Source: Clostridiales bacterium
GTDB taxonomy: Bacteria; Bacillota; Clostridia; Christensenellales; CAG-917
Direction: 5' to 3'
Assembly (NCBI GenBank): GCA_022009995.1
Contig: CP091734.1
Span: forward strand, 62,001 to 126,000
DNA length: 64,000 nt
How positions within the stretch are numbered: position 1 is the first letter of the stretch; every line of letters begins with the position of its first letter. The notes under the pieces are model-generated. The model searched no databases. It was not told the origin of the DNA and saw only the letters and a list, made by a program, of their open reading frames with translations. Positions 17,766 through 26,717 of this stretch are shown here, in pieces. A program made the position numbers and the translations under genes.

Positions 17766-17793
17766 CCCCAAAGCAAGGAACGCAGGTTTGGGG
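17766..17793. other. Hairpin after the M28 peptidase gene
   Basis: CCCCAAA / TTTGGGG arms with a 14-base loop next to GGGGTCCCC. A possible terminator for the minus-strand peptidase gene, though without a clear T run. Confidence 0.4.
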
Positions 17794-17799
17794 TGTGCA

Positions 17800-19020
17800 T
17801 TACAGACCTGAATCAAAGTTTTCCAATGCTTTCACCGCCACCTCAAAACACGTCGCAAGACTTTCTTCGTCAAGATTGTCAAAGGTGTCCTTGCGGGTGT
17901 GATAATAATCTTCAAGGTTATGGTTCATTGCGGTGATGCCGACGGCTTTCATACCGCCCTGATTGAACGCCGCGCTGTCGGTCGCTCCGAACGGTACGCC
18001 GATTTTCTGCACGGGAATTCCAAGTTCCGCACCGGCGTTGAAGAACAAGTCGATTGCGTGCTGATCGGACGGCACGGTATTGTTAAGGTCGTTGACGTTG
18101 ACGCCCAAAAACTTTGCGTCGCGGATAGTGTCGATTGCAAAAATCAGCGTTTCGACGTCGTCAAATTCCTTTGCGTGCGCTTTTGTGAACGCCTTTGCGC
18201 CGCGAAGCCCCGCTTCTTCACTGCCCGTGATAAGCACGCCGACTTCGGTATTTTCAAGGTTTACGTTCTGGTCTTTCAACGCCTTTAAGACGGCAATGCT
18301 CATAAAACAACCGGTAAGGTCGTCGTTTGCGCCGTCGACGACGATTTTCTCGTTCCACATAAAGTACATTGCAATCCAAAGCGGAACGAACGCAAGACAA
18401 ACGTATCCCAGAATATTTGCGACGTTTGCCGCGAGAAACGGCGTCTGCGAATATTTGTTCGCAATGCAAAGAATAATCGCGATGAAGAAATAAAACACGC
18501 CGATAAAACTCGTAATGACGTGGGCGATATAGCCCTTTCCGCCAAGGTGATAGTTGAAAGTCCACTCGTGCGCGGCGTCAACGTGTCCGCTGAAAATAAT
18601 GCGGCGATGGACTTCGCCCGTCGGGTGTTTGACGGCATAAAGATTGTGCGAAGTCTTTTTGACGAAAAGTTTGTCAACAACCTGCTTGTACATTACGAAT
18701 TCGCCAACCATAAGCGCGGTCGCGACGACGAAAAGCACCAGCGACGCGACGGGTTGGAAAAAGTACGCCGCAAGCGCGATAAGATACAGCGACACGCTGA
18801 TGTATATCCAGCCCATGAATGCGGCGGGATACACGGGAAACGGTTCAAGCCTGATGTCGTCGGCATAAGGTTTCAAAAGTTCGCCCATATATTCGGCGGC
18901 TTTTTTCTCGCCTTCGCTTCCCGCCGAGCGTTTTCCGAAAGTTTTAATGACTTTCTCGATATGCTCTGCCATAAAGGTTGCGCTTTCGCGTTTGTTTTCT
19001 CTTATTGAATCAAATCCCAT
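17800..19020 (-). CDS. M28-family zinc metallopeptidase with membrane segments
   Basis: A 406-residue intact protein. Aminopeptidase-type zinc ligands are visible in order: FSGHVDAAHE (His/Asp), GANDDLTG (Asp), GSEEAGLRG (catalytic and metal Glu), FAIDTIRDAKFL (Asp) and the late His in NHNLEDYYHTRKD. Inserted hydrophobic blocks, MGWIYISVSLYLIALAAYFF and one between the first two ligands (HVITSFIGVFYFFIAIILCI), suggest a membrane-embedded peptidase. AAGGATA precedes the ATG. Substrate is unknown; it probably removes N-terminal residues from peptides. Confidence 0.82.
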   Translation of the reverse strand: MGFDSIRENKRESATFMAEHIEKVIKTFGKRSAGSEGEKKAAEYMGELLKPYADDIRLEPFPVYPAAFMGWIYISVSLYLIALAAYFFQPVASLVLFVVATALMVGEFVMYKQVVDKLFVKKTSHNLYAVKHPTGEVHRRIIFSGHVDAAHEWTFNYHLGGKGYIAHVITSFIGVFYFFIAIILCIANKYSQTPFLAANVANILGYVCLAFVPLWIAMYFMWNEKIVVDGANDDLTGCFMSIAVLKALKDQNVNLENTEVGVLITGSEEAGLRGAKAFTKAHAKEFDDVETLIFAIDTIRDAKFLGVNVNDLNNTVPSDQHAIDLFFNAGAELGIPVQKIGVPFGATDSAAFNQGGMKAVGITAMNHNLEDYYHTRKDTFDNLDEESLATCFEVAVKALENFDSGL

Positions 19021-19061
19021 AATTTATCCTTATTTATCCTTTTTAAGGGCGACGCCCTGTA

Positions 19062-20111
19062 TTATCTGACGTTGGTTGCCGCGCTTGCGGGGGTATAAAG
19101 TTGATAATTTTCCGCGCTGATGATACCCTGACGGTACATTGCTTCAAGGCACTGTTCCATACTGTACATACCGGCGTTGCGGCTTGTCATCATTGTGTTT
19201 TGAAGTTGGTAGTTTTTCCCTTCGCGGATAATATTTTTGATTGCGCCGTTGCAAATCATAACCTCGGTTGCAAGCGACCTTCCGCCCTTCACGTTGGGGA
19301 CAAGCTGTTGCGACACTACGCCGAGAAGCACCATTGAAAGCTGCACGCGGATTTGTTGTTGCTGATCCGCGGGGAACACGTCGATGATACGGTCAATCGA
19401 GTTGCACGCGCCCGTCGTATGCAGGGTTGACAAAACAAGGTGTCCCGTTTCTGCGGCGGTGAGCGCGGTGCGGATACTTTCAAGGTCGCGCATTTCGCCC
19501 AGCATAATTACGTCGGGGTCCTGACGAAGCGAGGCGCGGAGTGCGCGCGGATAATCGCTTGCGTCGCGCCCGATTTCCCTTTGCGTAATCACGCAACGGT
19601 TGGACGTATAAGTATATTCGATAGGGTCTTCGATTGTGATGATGTGCGCCGTAATGACGCGGTTAAGATAATTGACGATGCTTGCGAGCGTTGTCGTTTT
19701 ACCGCTGCCCGTAGGTCCCGTAACAAGAATGAGTCCGCTTTTTTTGACCGCAAGATTTTTCAGAACTTCGGGAATGCCCAGCGAGCGGAAATCGCCGATT
19801 TCATTGATTATGCGACGAATGGATATCGAAAATCCGTTGAAGTCGCGATATACGTTGCACCTGAACCTTCTGTCGCCGACGGAAAAAGAACTGTCCACGT
19901 CGGAATACAGGTCGAATTCGGTCATTTGTTTTTCGGTAAGAATGTCCTGAATAAAAGAAAAAACTTGCTCTTTTGTGAGAACCGTGTCGTCGATTTGTTT
20001 CAGCGTCCCGGCAACCCTTGCGATTGCACATTTGCCGGACTTGATGTGAATGTCGGAAGCGTCGATTCTTTCAGCAAGTTTGAGGTATTTGATAAGCGTG
20101 TTATCTCTCAT
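19062..20111 (-). CDS. pilT: Type IV pilus retraction ATPase PilT
   Basis: A 349-residue intact hexameric secretion ATPase that powers pilus disassembly. N-terminal PAS-like domain, then Walker A GPTGSGKTTT, Asp box ITIEDPIEYTY, Walker B VIMLGEMRD, and His box LSTLHTTGA. The C-terminal QIRVQLSMVLLGVVSQQL fits PilT rather than PilB. It is alone here; pilB, pilC and prepilin peptidase are not in the window, but four pilin-like genes lie at 58-64 kb. Confidence 0.93.
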   Translation of the reverse strand: MRDNTLIKYLKLAERIDASDIHIKSGKCAIARVAGTLKQIDDTVLTKEQVFSFIQDILTEKQMTEFDLYSDVDSSFSVGDRRFRCNVYRDFNGFSISIRRIINEIGDFRSLGIPEVLKNLAVKKSGLILVTGPTGSGKTTTLASIVNYLNRVITAHIITIEDPIEYTYTSNRCVITQREIGRDASDYPRALRASLRQDPDVIMLGEMRDLESIRTALTAAETGHLVLSTLHTTGACNSIDRIIDVFPADQQQQIRVQLSMVLLGVVSQQLVPNVKGGRSLATEVMICNGAIKNIIREGKNYQLQNTMMTSRNAGMYSMEQCLEAMYRQGIISAENYQLYTPASAATNVR

Positions 20112-20260
20112 AAATAGTCCACCTAAAAAGATTTTTCGCGACTTAACGCTACTGAGTAAATTTTATCATACTAATATATAAAAATCAACATATATGCAAA
20201 ATTTTACTTTACTTTAATTAAAATAATAAATAACTCACAGTCCGAAATTCGGGTTAAAAA

Positions 20261-20284
20261 AACCGTCCCTGAAAAAGGACGGTT
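20261..20284 (-). terminator. Terminator after the ECF S-component gene
   Basis: AACCGTCC / GGACGGTT stem, then seven T on the minus strand. Confidence 0.8.
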
Positions 20285-20296
20285 ATTTTTTGTTTC

Positions 20297-20965
20297 TTAT
20301 TTGTCCGACGGCTTGTCCGACTTGGCGTCGGGTTGCTCCGCATTGTTTTCATCGGTATTTCCGGTATCGACAATGCTTTCGGGTTGCTCGTTGTCATCCG
20401 TCGCTTCGTCGTGCTTTTTAACGAACATCGGCTCGTTGAGTCTTTCGATGAAACCTTGCACCGCGTACATTCTTTTAAGGATTGCGTACAGCATGTACGC
20501 GACGACAATCGACACGCCCCCCTGAATGCAGTTGCCGGGCAAACTTTCAAGCGAGCCCGCCCAACCGTACAAAATCGCGCCGGCGAAATAGTAGCCGACA
20601 ACCATCCATACGCCTGCCGCGACAAGCCCGAGAATGTCGATATAGAACTTGTCTTTTTTGTTGAGCTTTTTCACGATAAGTCCGCAAATCAGACCTTCAA
20701 GTCCCTTTATGAGCAGCGTAAACCCCGCCCAGTGCATATATCCGCCGATGACGTCCGCAAGCATACTGCCGATGCCGCCGACAACCATCGCAGGCACGGG
20801 GCCGGCAAAAAGCGCGGTCAGAAAGATAACGGCGTCGCCGAAGTTGATATACCCTTCCGTTGCGGGCATGGGGATGGGAAGCACCCACGTAACAACCGTC
20901 GTGAGCGCGCACATGATACCGATAAATGCAAGTTTAAGCGTTTTGTTTCTGTTGGCTTTCTTCAT
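20297..20965 (-). CDS. ECF transporter substrate-binding S component
   Basis: About 222 residues with five to six membrane segments, then a highly acidic Asp/Glu/Asn-rich tail of about 50 residues. INFGDAVIFLTALFAGPVPA and GGIGSMLADVIGGYMHW are typical of the ECF S-component family that captures vitamins (riboflavin, pantothenate, pyridoxal and others). The vitamin is not identifiable. The first in-frame ATG (20977) overlaps the -10 box TATAAT and cannot be in the mRNA, so I start at 20965, giving an almost leaderless message. The energising EcfT/EcfA genes are not nearby, as in group II systems. Confidence 0.82.
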   Translation of the reverse strand: MKKANRNKTLKLAFIGIMCALTTVVTWVLPIPMPATEGYINFGDAVIFLTALFAGPVPAMVVGGIGSMLADVIGGYMHWAGFTLLIKGLEGLICGLIVKKLNKKDKFYIDILGLVAAGVWMVVGYYFAGAILYGWAGSLESLPGNCIQGGVSIVVAYMLYAILKRMYAVQGFIERLNEPMFVKKHDEATDDNEQPESIVDTGNTDENNAEQPDAKSDKPSDK

Positions 20966-20975
20966 AATAATTCCC

Positions 20976-21004
20976 ATTATACCCCTTATATTATTTTAAG
21001 TCAA
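20976..21004 (-). promoter_or_regulatory. Promoter of the ECF S-component gene
   Basis: TTGACT at 21004-20999, 17-bp spacer, TATAAT at 20981-20976 on the minus strand, only ten bases before the chosen ATG. Confidence 0.7.
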
Positions 21005-21049
21005 ATATATATATTGATATACTCGCCATATCTGGACAAAAGACGTCAT

Positions 21050-21083
21050 AATGTCGCAATTACGGCGCAATAAACGCGACATT
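21050..21083. other. Stem-loop upstream of the ECF promoter
   Basis: AATGTCGC / GCGACATT arms enclosing 18 bases. Too far upstream to be in the ECF mRNA; possibly a regulator site. No riboswitch class recognised. Confidence 0.35.
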
Positions 21084-21142
21084 TTGCCCTTGTTTGTATT
21101 GTTATTGCCGAAATTTAGAACAATTTTTATGTTTTTTACGGC

Positions 21143-21424
21143 ATGCCAACGGATAGTAATACGAACTTAGGTTTCCCGCCGTGTTTTTGACTAATACTGC
21201 GTTACGCTCACGGCTTATACGATAAAGTATTAAGCCGCTCGCGTGCCTTGTCTTATTCTAAAAACACGACGGAAAACTTGTTCACAACCGAAAACGCCAA
21301 GATTTCAGATGATTTTTGGAAAAGGCGAACGCGGTTGTACTCTTCGTACTACAAGCGAGCATTTTTCATAAAAGCGTTGAAATATCGGCGTTTTGGCAAC
21401 GTTCGTATTATTATCTGTTGGCAT
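21143..21424 (+). repeat. 282-bp structured intergenic repeat, copy A
   Basis: Starts ATGCCAACGGATAG and ends CTATTATCTGTTGGCAT-like: terminal arms of 24 bases are complementary with only G-T wobbles. Inside are a stem AGGTTT..CCGTGTTTTT pairing with AAAAACACGACGG..., holding a hairpin CGGCTTATAC/GTATTAAGCCG, and a second arm CCGAAAACGCC... pairing with GGCGTTTTGG. No gene is credible in it. The copy ends directly at the T run of the gpmI terminator. Two further copies are at 36846 and 39583. Confidence 0.85.
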
Positions 21425-21430
21425 AAAAAA

Positions 21431-21453
21431 TCCCCCGCGGTTTTTCGGGGGGA
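21431..21453 (-). terminator. Terminator of the glycolytic operon
   Basis: TCCCCC / GGGGGA stem and six T on the minus strand, abutting repeat copy A. Confidence 0.75.
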
Positions 21454-21469
21454 CTTTTAATAAATAACC

Positions 21470-23037
21470 TTATTTGATAATAGGTGCGTCCCAATGCGGA
21501 TCGGGAGCGAATCCCATAAGTTTCGCAACGGTTGCCGCAACGTTGGACAATCCGAATTTGCCGTCTGCGATTTCGACGTCGGCGTTGAAAATTATGAACG
21601 GAACGGGATTCAGGCTGTGCGCCGTACGAACGGACACGACGCCCTTTTTGTTCTTTTCAAGCATTTCGTCGGCGTTGCCGTGGTCTGCCGTTACGACAAG
21701 AATCGCGTTTTCCTTTTCGACGACGGGGATAAGTCTTGCAAGCGCAAGGTCAACAGCCTCCACGCCGATTATCGTCGCGTCCATATTGCCGGTGTGTCCG
21801 ACCATATCGCCGTTGGGATAATTGCAACGAATGAAACCGTACTTTTTGCTTTCGATCGCCTCGATGACCTTATCGGTGACTTCCGCCGATTTCATCCAGG
21901 GACGCTGGTCGAAAGGCACGATATCGGAAGGTACTTCTTCCCACGTTTCAAGCGTTTCGCTGAATTTTTCGCTGCGGTTGCCGTTCCAGAAATACGTGAC
22001 GTGACCATACTTTTGCGTTTCGGACACGGCGTATTCGTTGACGCCCTTGTTCACGAGATATTCGGACAAAGTATACTTAATTTTGGGCGGCTCGACAAGG
22101 AAGCGTTTGGGAAGGTGCATATCGCCGTCGTACTGTAACATACCGGCATACATCACCTTTGGCATATTGCCGCGGTCGAATCCCGAAAATTCCTTATCGT
22201 CGAAAGCCATCGAAATTTCGATTGCGCGGTCGCCGCGGAAGTTGAACAGAATCACGCTGTCGTTGTCGTGCATCGCGCCGACGGGTTTTCCGTCTTTGAC
22301 GACGACGAACGCGGGTAAATCCTGATCAATGATACCGGGGGTTTCGGCGCGGAACGTTTCGATTGCGGCGGTTGCCGACTCAAATCCGCGACCTTCGCCG
22401 TAAACGTGGGTATAAAAGCCGCGTTTTACCATATCCCAGTTTGCGAAATATCTGTCCATCGTAATCGTCATACGTCCGCCGCCCGACGCGATTTTTGCCG
22501 TGAACTTTCGTCGTTCATTTCCGCCATCGCGTTTTCAAGCATATCGACGTATTGAAGCGCGCTCGTTGCGGGAACGTCGCGCCCGTCAAGCAGGACGTGT
22601 ACGAATACTTTTTTGATGCCATCCCTTTTCGCGCCCTTGATAAGCGCGATAAGGTGGTTTATGTTGCTGTGTACGTTGCCGTCGGACAAAAGCCCCAGAA
22701 AATGCATTGCGCTGTCGTGTGTCACGCAGTTGTTTTTGAGTTCCTGCCACGCGGACGAATTGAAAATTTCGCCGCTTTCGATGGCTTCTTCCACAAGTTT
22801 TGCGCCCTGCGAATAGACCTGTCCGCAACCGAGTGCGTTGTGCCCTACTTCGCTGTTGCCCATATCTTCGTCGGAAGGAAGACCGACTGCCGTGCCGTGC
22901 GCTTTGATATAAACGTTTTTGCAGGTTGCAAGGAGTTTATCGAGAGTCGGGGTATGCGCCGCGGTAACGGCGTCGCCGAGTCCCGTCGTGGATTTGCCCA
23001 CGCCGTCCATTACGACCAATACGACTTGTCTTGACAT
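21470..23037 (-). CDS. gpmI: 2,3-bisphosphoglycerate-independent phosphoglycerate mutase (frame broken once)
   Basis: Interconverts 3- and 2-phosphoglycerate with two manganese ions. About 522 residues, alkaline-phosphatase fold. Metal site MDGVGKS, catalytic Ser in GNSEVGHNALG, LDGRDVPATSAL, and the second metal cluster TADHGNADEM with a late HSLNPVPF. The frame breaks at the A run 22492-22496 (five, should be six), which restores SSRQKIASGGGRMTITMDRY. Third gene of pgk-tpiA-gpmI; its ATG overlaps the tpiA stop by one base. Confidence 0.94.
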
Positions 23038-23795
23038 TATTTTTCCTCAAAATTTACGACGCGTGCAAAGTCTTGCGCTTTGAGCGACGCACCGCCGATA
23101 AGACCGCCGTCGATTTCGGGCATTGCCATAAGTTCGTCGACGTTTTTGGTGTTCATGCTGCCGCCGTACTGAATGCGTACTTTGTTGTCGGCGCAGTTTC
23201 TGCAATAAAGGTTCGCCATCGTGTCGCGGATAACCTTGATGGTTGCGTTCGCGTCGTCGGCGGTTGCGGTTTTGCCGGTGCCGATTGCCCATACGGGTTC
23301 GTATGCGATGACGATGTTTTCAAGTTCGGATTTGTCGATATCTTTGAAAGCCTCGGTGGTCTGACGGACAACGACTTCTTCGGTTTTGCCCGCTTCGCGC
23401 TCTTCCAGAAGTTCGCCGACGCAGATAATGGGTTTCAGCCCCTTGGAAAGTGCCGCCTTAACGCGTGCGTTGACGGTCTGATCGGTCTCGCCGAAATACT
23501 GACGGCGTTCGCTGTGTCCGATGATGACGTATTCCACGCCGAGTTCGACAAGCATATTCGCCGAAACTTCGCCCGTGAACGCGCCTTTCTCTGCCCAGTG
23601 TACGTTTTCCGCACCGACGTGAATGTTCGTGCCTTTCGTCATTTCGACCGCCGTGGCGAGGTCGGTGTAAGGCGTGCAGATTACGACGTCGGCTTTCGCG
23701 TCTTTGACCAAAGGAATAAGTTCGGTCACGAGAGCCTTCGTCTCGGCGATAGTATTGTTCATTTTCCAGTTACCTGCGATAATAGGTTTACGCAT
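23037..23795 (-). CDS. tpiA: Triosephosphate isomerase
   Basis: Interconverts dihydroxyacetone phosphate and glyceraldehyde 3-phosphate. 252 residues, intact TIM barrel. Catalytic Lys in GNWKMN (about residue 11), His in IGHSERRQ (about 97), Glu in AYEPVWAIGTG (about 170), and phosphate-binding GGSMN and GGLIGGASLK at the end. Middle gene of the glycolytic operon, 37 bp after pgk, with a ribosome site AAAGGAGAA before the ATG. Confidence 0.96.
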   Translation of the reverse strand: MRKPIIAGNWKMNNTIAETKALVTELIPLVKDAKADVVICTPYTDLATAVEMTKGTNIHVGAENVHWAEKGAFTGEVSANMLVELGVEYVIIGHSERRQYFGETDQTVNARVKAALSKGLKPIICVGELLEEREAGKTEEVVVRQTTEAFKDIDKSELENIVIAYEPVWAIGTGKTATADDANATIKVIRDTMANLYCRNCADNKVRIQYGGSMNTKNVDELMAMPEIDGGLIGGASLKAQDFARVVNFEEK

Positions 23796-23832
23796 AATAA
23801 ATTCTCCTTTATAAGATTAAGTCGTTGTGATT

Positions 23833-25154
23833 TCAGTCTTTGTCGTTAAGGCAGGCGATGCCGGGAAGCACTTTGCCTTCAAACAGTTCAAGCGACGCGC
23901 CGCCGCCCGTTGAAATGTGCGTCATTTTGTCCGCAAAGCCAAGTTGTTGTACAGCTGCCGCGCTGTCGCCGCCGCCGATGATGGTGGTTGCGCCGGTGCC
24001 GTGAAGGGACGCAAGCGCTTCCGCAACCGCGTACGTGCCTTTTGCAAGAGTCGGGTTTTCAAAAACGCCCATAGGTCCGTTCCAGATGACCGTCTTTGCG
24101 CCTTTGATGACGTTTGCGAAAAGTTCCTGCGTTTTAACGCCGATATCGAGCCCCATTTTGTCGTCGGGAATGCTCTTGCTGTCAACGTATTCGACCGTTA
24201 CGGGTGCGTCGATGGGATCGGGGAACGCCGAAACGATTGCGCTGTCGACGGGAAGATAAATTTCCTTGCCGAGGATTTCCGCTTTGTCAAGCATGTTTTC
24301 GCAATATTCGAGTTTTTCGTCGTCGACCAAAGACAAACCTTCTTTGCCGCCCTGCGCTTTCAGGAAGGTATAGGCCATGCCGCCGCCGATGATAAGAGCG
24401 TCGCATTTGTCAAGCAGGTTGTTGATTACGTTAAGTTTGTCGGCGATTTCGCGCCGCCGAGTATTGCGATGAACGGGTGTACGGGATGTTCAAGGCTGTC
24501 CGCCATGACAGACAGTTCTTTTTCGATAAGGAAACCGCAAACAGCCGTCTTTACAAAGCCGTATTCGACGATAGCGGCGGTCGACGCGTGCGAACGGTGC
24601 GCCGTACCGAAAGCGTCGTTGACGTAAACGTCCGCATATTCGGCAAGAGCCTTGCAGAAGTTTTCGTCCCTGCCTTCTTCGCCGGCGTGGAAACGCAGGT
24701 TTTCAAGAAGTACGCATTCTCCGTCCTTCAACGCCGCGACTTTTTCTTTCGCGTCCGGGCCGATGACGTCGGTTGCAAACGTTACCTTGTTGTCAAGAAG
24801 TTCGTTCAGGCGCGCCGCAACGGGAGCAAGACTGAATTTTTTGACGTCTTTTTTCGCCTTTTCGATTGCTTCGGCGGTTGCCGCAGCGCGTTCTTCTTCG
24901 GGTAAAGCCTCGATTTTCGCCTTTTCCTTTTTATTGAGTTTGATTTTGTCGTCAAACACGTTGTGGGGTTTGCCCATGTGCGAGCAAAGCACGACTTTCG
25001 CGCCGTGTTCCATCAGATATTTAATGGTGGGAAGCGCGCCGATGATGCGGTTTTCGTCGGTGATAACGCCGTCTTTCATAGGAACGTTGAAGTCAACGCG
25101 AACGAGACATTTTTTGCCTTTTACGTCAATATCGGTGATTGTCTTTTTGTTCAT
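23833..25154 (-). CDS. pgk: Phosphoglycerate kinase (frame broken once)
   Basis: Makes ATP and 3-phosphoglycerate from 1,3-bisphosphoglycerate. About 440 residues, slightly long because of a Lys/Glu-rich insertion near residues 70-100. RVDFNVPMKDG, LLENLRFHAGEE and VNDAFGTAHRSHAST are in the N-domain; WNGPMGVFE and GGGDSAAAVQQLG are in the nucleotide domain. A missing A at 24447-24449 breaks the frame; repaired, it reads GGAKIADKLNVINNLLDKCD. First gene of the operon. A promoter (TTGCAA, 17 bp, TATCAT) and a palindrome in its spacer lie upstream. The usual gap gene is not adjacent. Confidence 0.94.
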
Positions 25155-25209
25155 AGAATATCTCCTGATTTTATTTTCGTTTTATGCCCCGGATTTTTAA
25201 GGCAGTAAT

Positions 25210-25238
25210 ATGATAACACAATAAAAGTTTTATTGCAA
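25210..25238 (-). promoter_or_regulatory. Promoter of pgk-tpiA-gpmI with operator-like palindrome
   Basis: TTGCAA at 25238-25233, 17 bp, TATCAT at 25215-25210. The spacer contains CAATAAAA-G-TTTTATTG (25219-25235), a perfect 8-bp inverted repeat overlapping the -35 box, placed where a repressor would block polymerase. Confidence 0.6.
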
Positions 25239-25290
25239 TTACTTATAAATACTTTGTTTGATTTTCGCCGCGCGTCGCCGCGCGCCCGCC

Positions 25291-25777
25291 TTATTTGTCG
25301 TCGTATTTCGTAAGGTGTCCTTGTTCTTGCAGCCCTTTGAAGTCGTGCTGACGGAGCGCCTCGTACAACACGATAGCAACGCTGTTCGACAGGTTCAGAC
25401 TTCTTATGTTCTGCCCCATCGGGATTCGTATCGCGCGGTCGTAATTGTCGTGCAGAAGTTCTTCGGGAAGACCTTTCGTTTCCTTTCCGAAAAAGATGTA
25501 TGCGTCGTCCTCGAAATTCACCTCGTCATAGCGGTGTTTCGCCTTTGTCGACGCGAAATAATACTTGCCGGGATTTGTCGAAAAACTCCCCAAGGTTTTT
25601 GTATACGTGCAATTCGCAGTCGCTCCAATAGTCAAGCCCCGCGCGTTTTAAGTACTTGTCCGAAAGTTCGAATCCGAGCGGCTCGATAAGATGCAAAACG
25701 GTGTGCGTCGCGGCGCACGTCCTTACTATGTTGCCCGTATTTTGCGGGATTTCCGGTTCAACCAAAACAATGTTCAT
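25291..25777 (-). CDS. trmL: tRNA (cytidine/uridine-34 2'-O)-methyltransferase TrmL (frame broken once)
   Basis: SPOUT methyltransferase that modifies the wobble base of certain tRNA-Leu using S-adenosylmethionine. About 162 residues, normal. N-terminal VEPEIPQNTGNIVRTCAAT, then FGKETKGLPEELL and the SAM-binding knot IPMGQNIRSLNLSNSVAIVLYEALRQ are diagnostic. A length change in the A run at 25574-25576 separates the halves; repaired, it reads EFFDKNPGKYYFAST. Last gene of the rex/spoVT group, 12 bp after dus. Confidence 0.92.
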
Positions 25778-25789
25778 AATGTATTTTCC

Positions 25790-26717
25790 TTAAAAAAATT
25801 CGTCGATAATTCTCATTAAATCGTCGCGGGTTCTGAGTTCGGAAATAGCGCGGCGGACGTCCTTTGCGTGGCGGGTGTTTTTGGCGTAAAAACACAGTTG
25901 CGCCTTCATCTGATTTATCACCGTGCGTTCGGGCAGATACTCGCCCAGAATTTCGATATGTTGCATAATCGCGGCTTTAGCATCAAATTCGTATTCTTTA
26001 TCTTGCAGTTTTGCAAATATAAACGGCATTCCAAGCGCGGCGCGACCAACCATTACGCCGTCGCAACCCGTCGTTTCTTTCATTCTTAAATAATCGTCGC
26101 GCTTTTCCACGTCGCCGTTTCCGACAACGGGAATACCAACGTTTTCTTTCACCTTTTTTATGACGTTCCAGTCGGCGTTTCCGGAATAAAACTGTTCCCT
26201 GGTCCTTGCGTGTACGGCAACCGCCGCGCCGCCCGCTTCCTCGATGACCTTCGCGATTTCGGGCGCGGTGATTTCGTCCTTTTCAAAGCCCGCTCTGATT
26301 TTCACGGTTACGGGACGATTTGTTGCGGATACCGCCGCTTTCACCACTTTGTAAACAAGGTCGGGATTTCTTAAAAGCGCGCTGCCTTCGCCGTTTTTCA
26401 CAACTTTCGCGACGGGACAACCCATATTTATGTCGATTATGTCAAAGTCTTTGAGAAGGGGGTGTTCCACCGCTTTTTTTATGTATTCGGGATCTGCGCC
26501 GAAAAGCTGCACGGCGACGGGACAATTTCCCCTTTCGCGGGTTTCCAGAAGCGCGGCGGTGTTGGGATTATTGAAGCAAAGCCCCTTTGCCGACACCATT
26601 TCCGTTACCGTAAGCCCTACGCCGTAAACCGAGGCAAGATAACGCATTCCGGCGTCGGTATAATTCGCCATCGGCGCGAGAATCAAATCGTTTAAGTTGT
26701 ACGTTTCCGATTTTCAT
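25790..26717 (-). CDS. dus: tRNA-dihydrouridine synthase, DusB-like (frame broken near the start)
   Basis: FMN enzyme reducing specific uridines in tRNA. LAPMANYTD, DINMGCPVAKVVKNGEGSALL (substrate Cys), VKIRAGF, VHARTREQFYSG and GNGDV...GVMVGRAALG are standard. The uninterrupted frame starts only at LAPM, but the true start is the ATG at 26717, which overlaps the mazG stop as ATGA and reads MKIGNVQLK. A length change in the A run at 26691-26693 then restores NDLILAPMANYTD. About 309 residues after repair. Confidence 0.9.

Noticed and set aside
20297..20977. ECF gene starting at the ATG at 20977
   Set aside because: That ATG overlaps the TATAAT box and would lie before the start of transcription.
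21248..21460. Open frame of about 70 codons in repeat copy A, with a similar one in copy C at 39688-39900
   Set aside because: It covers paired arms of the structured repeat, has no ribosome site, and its end differs because it runs into unrelated flanking DNA. Not a credible gene.
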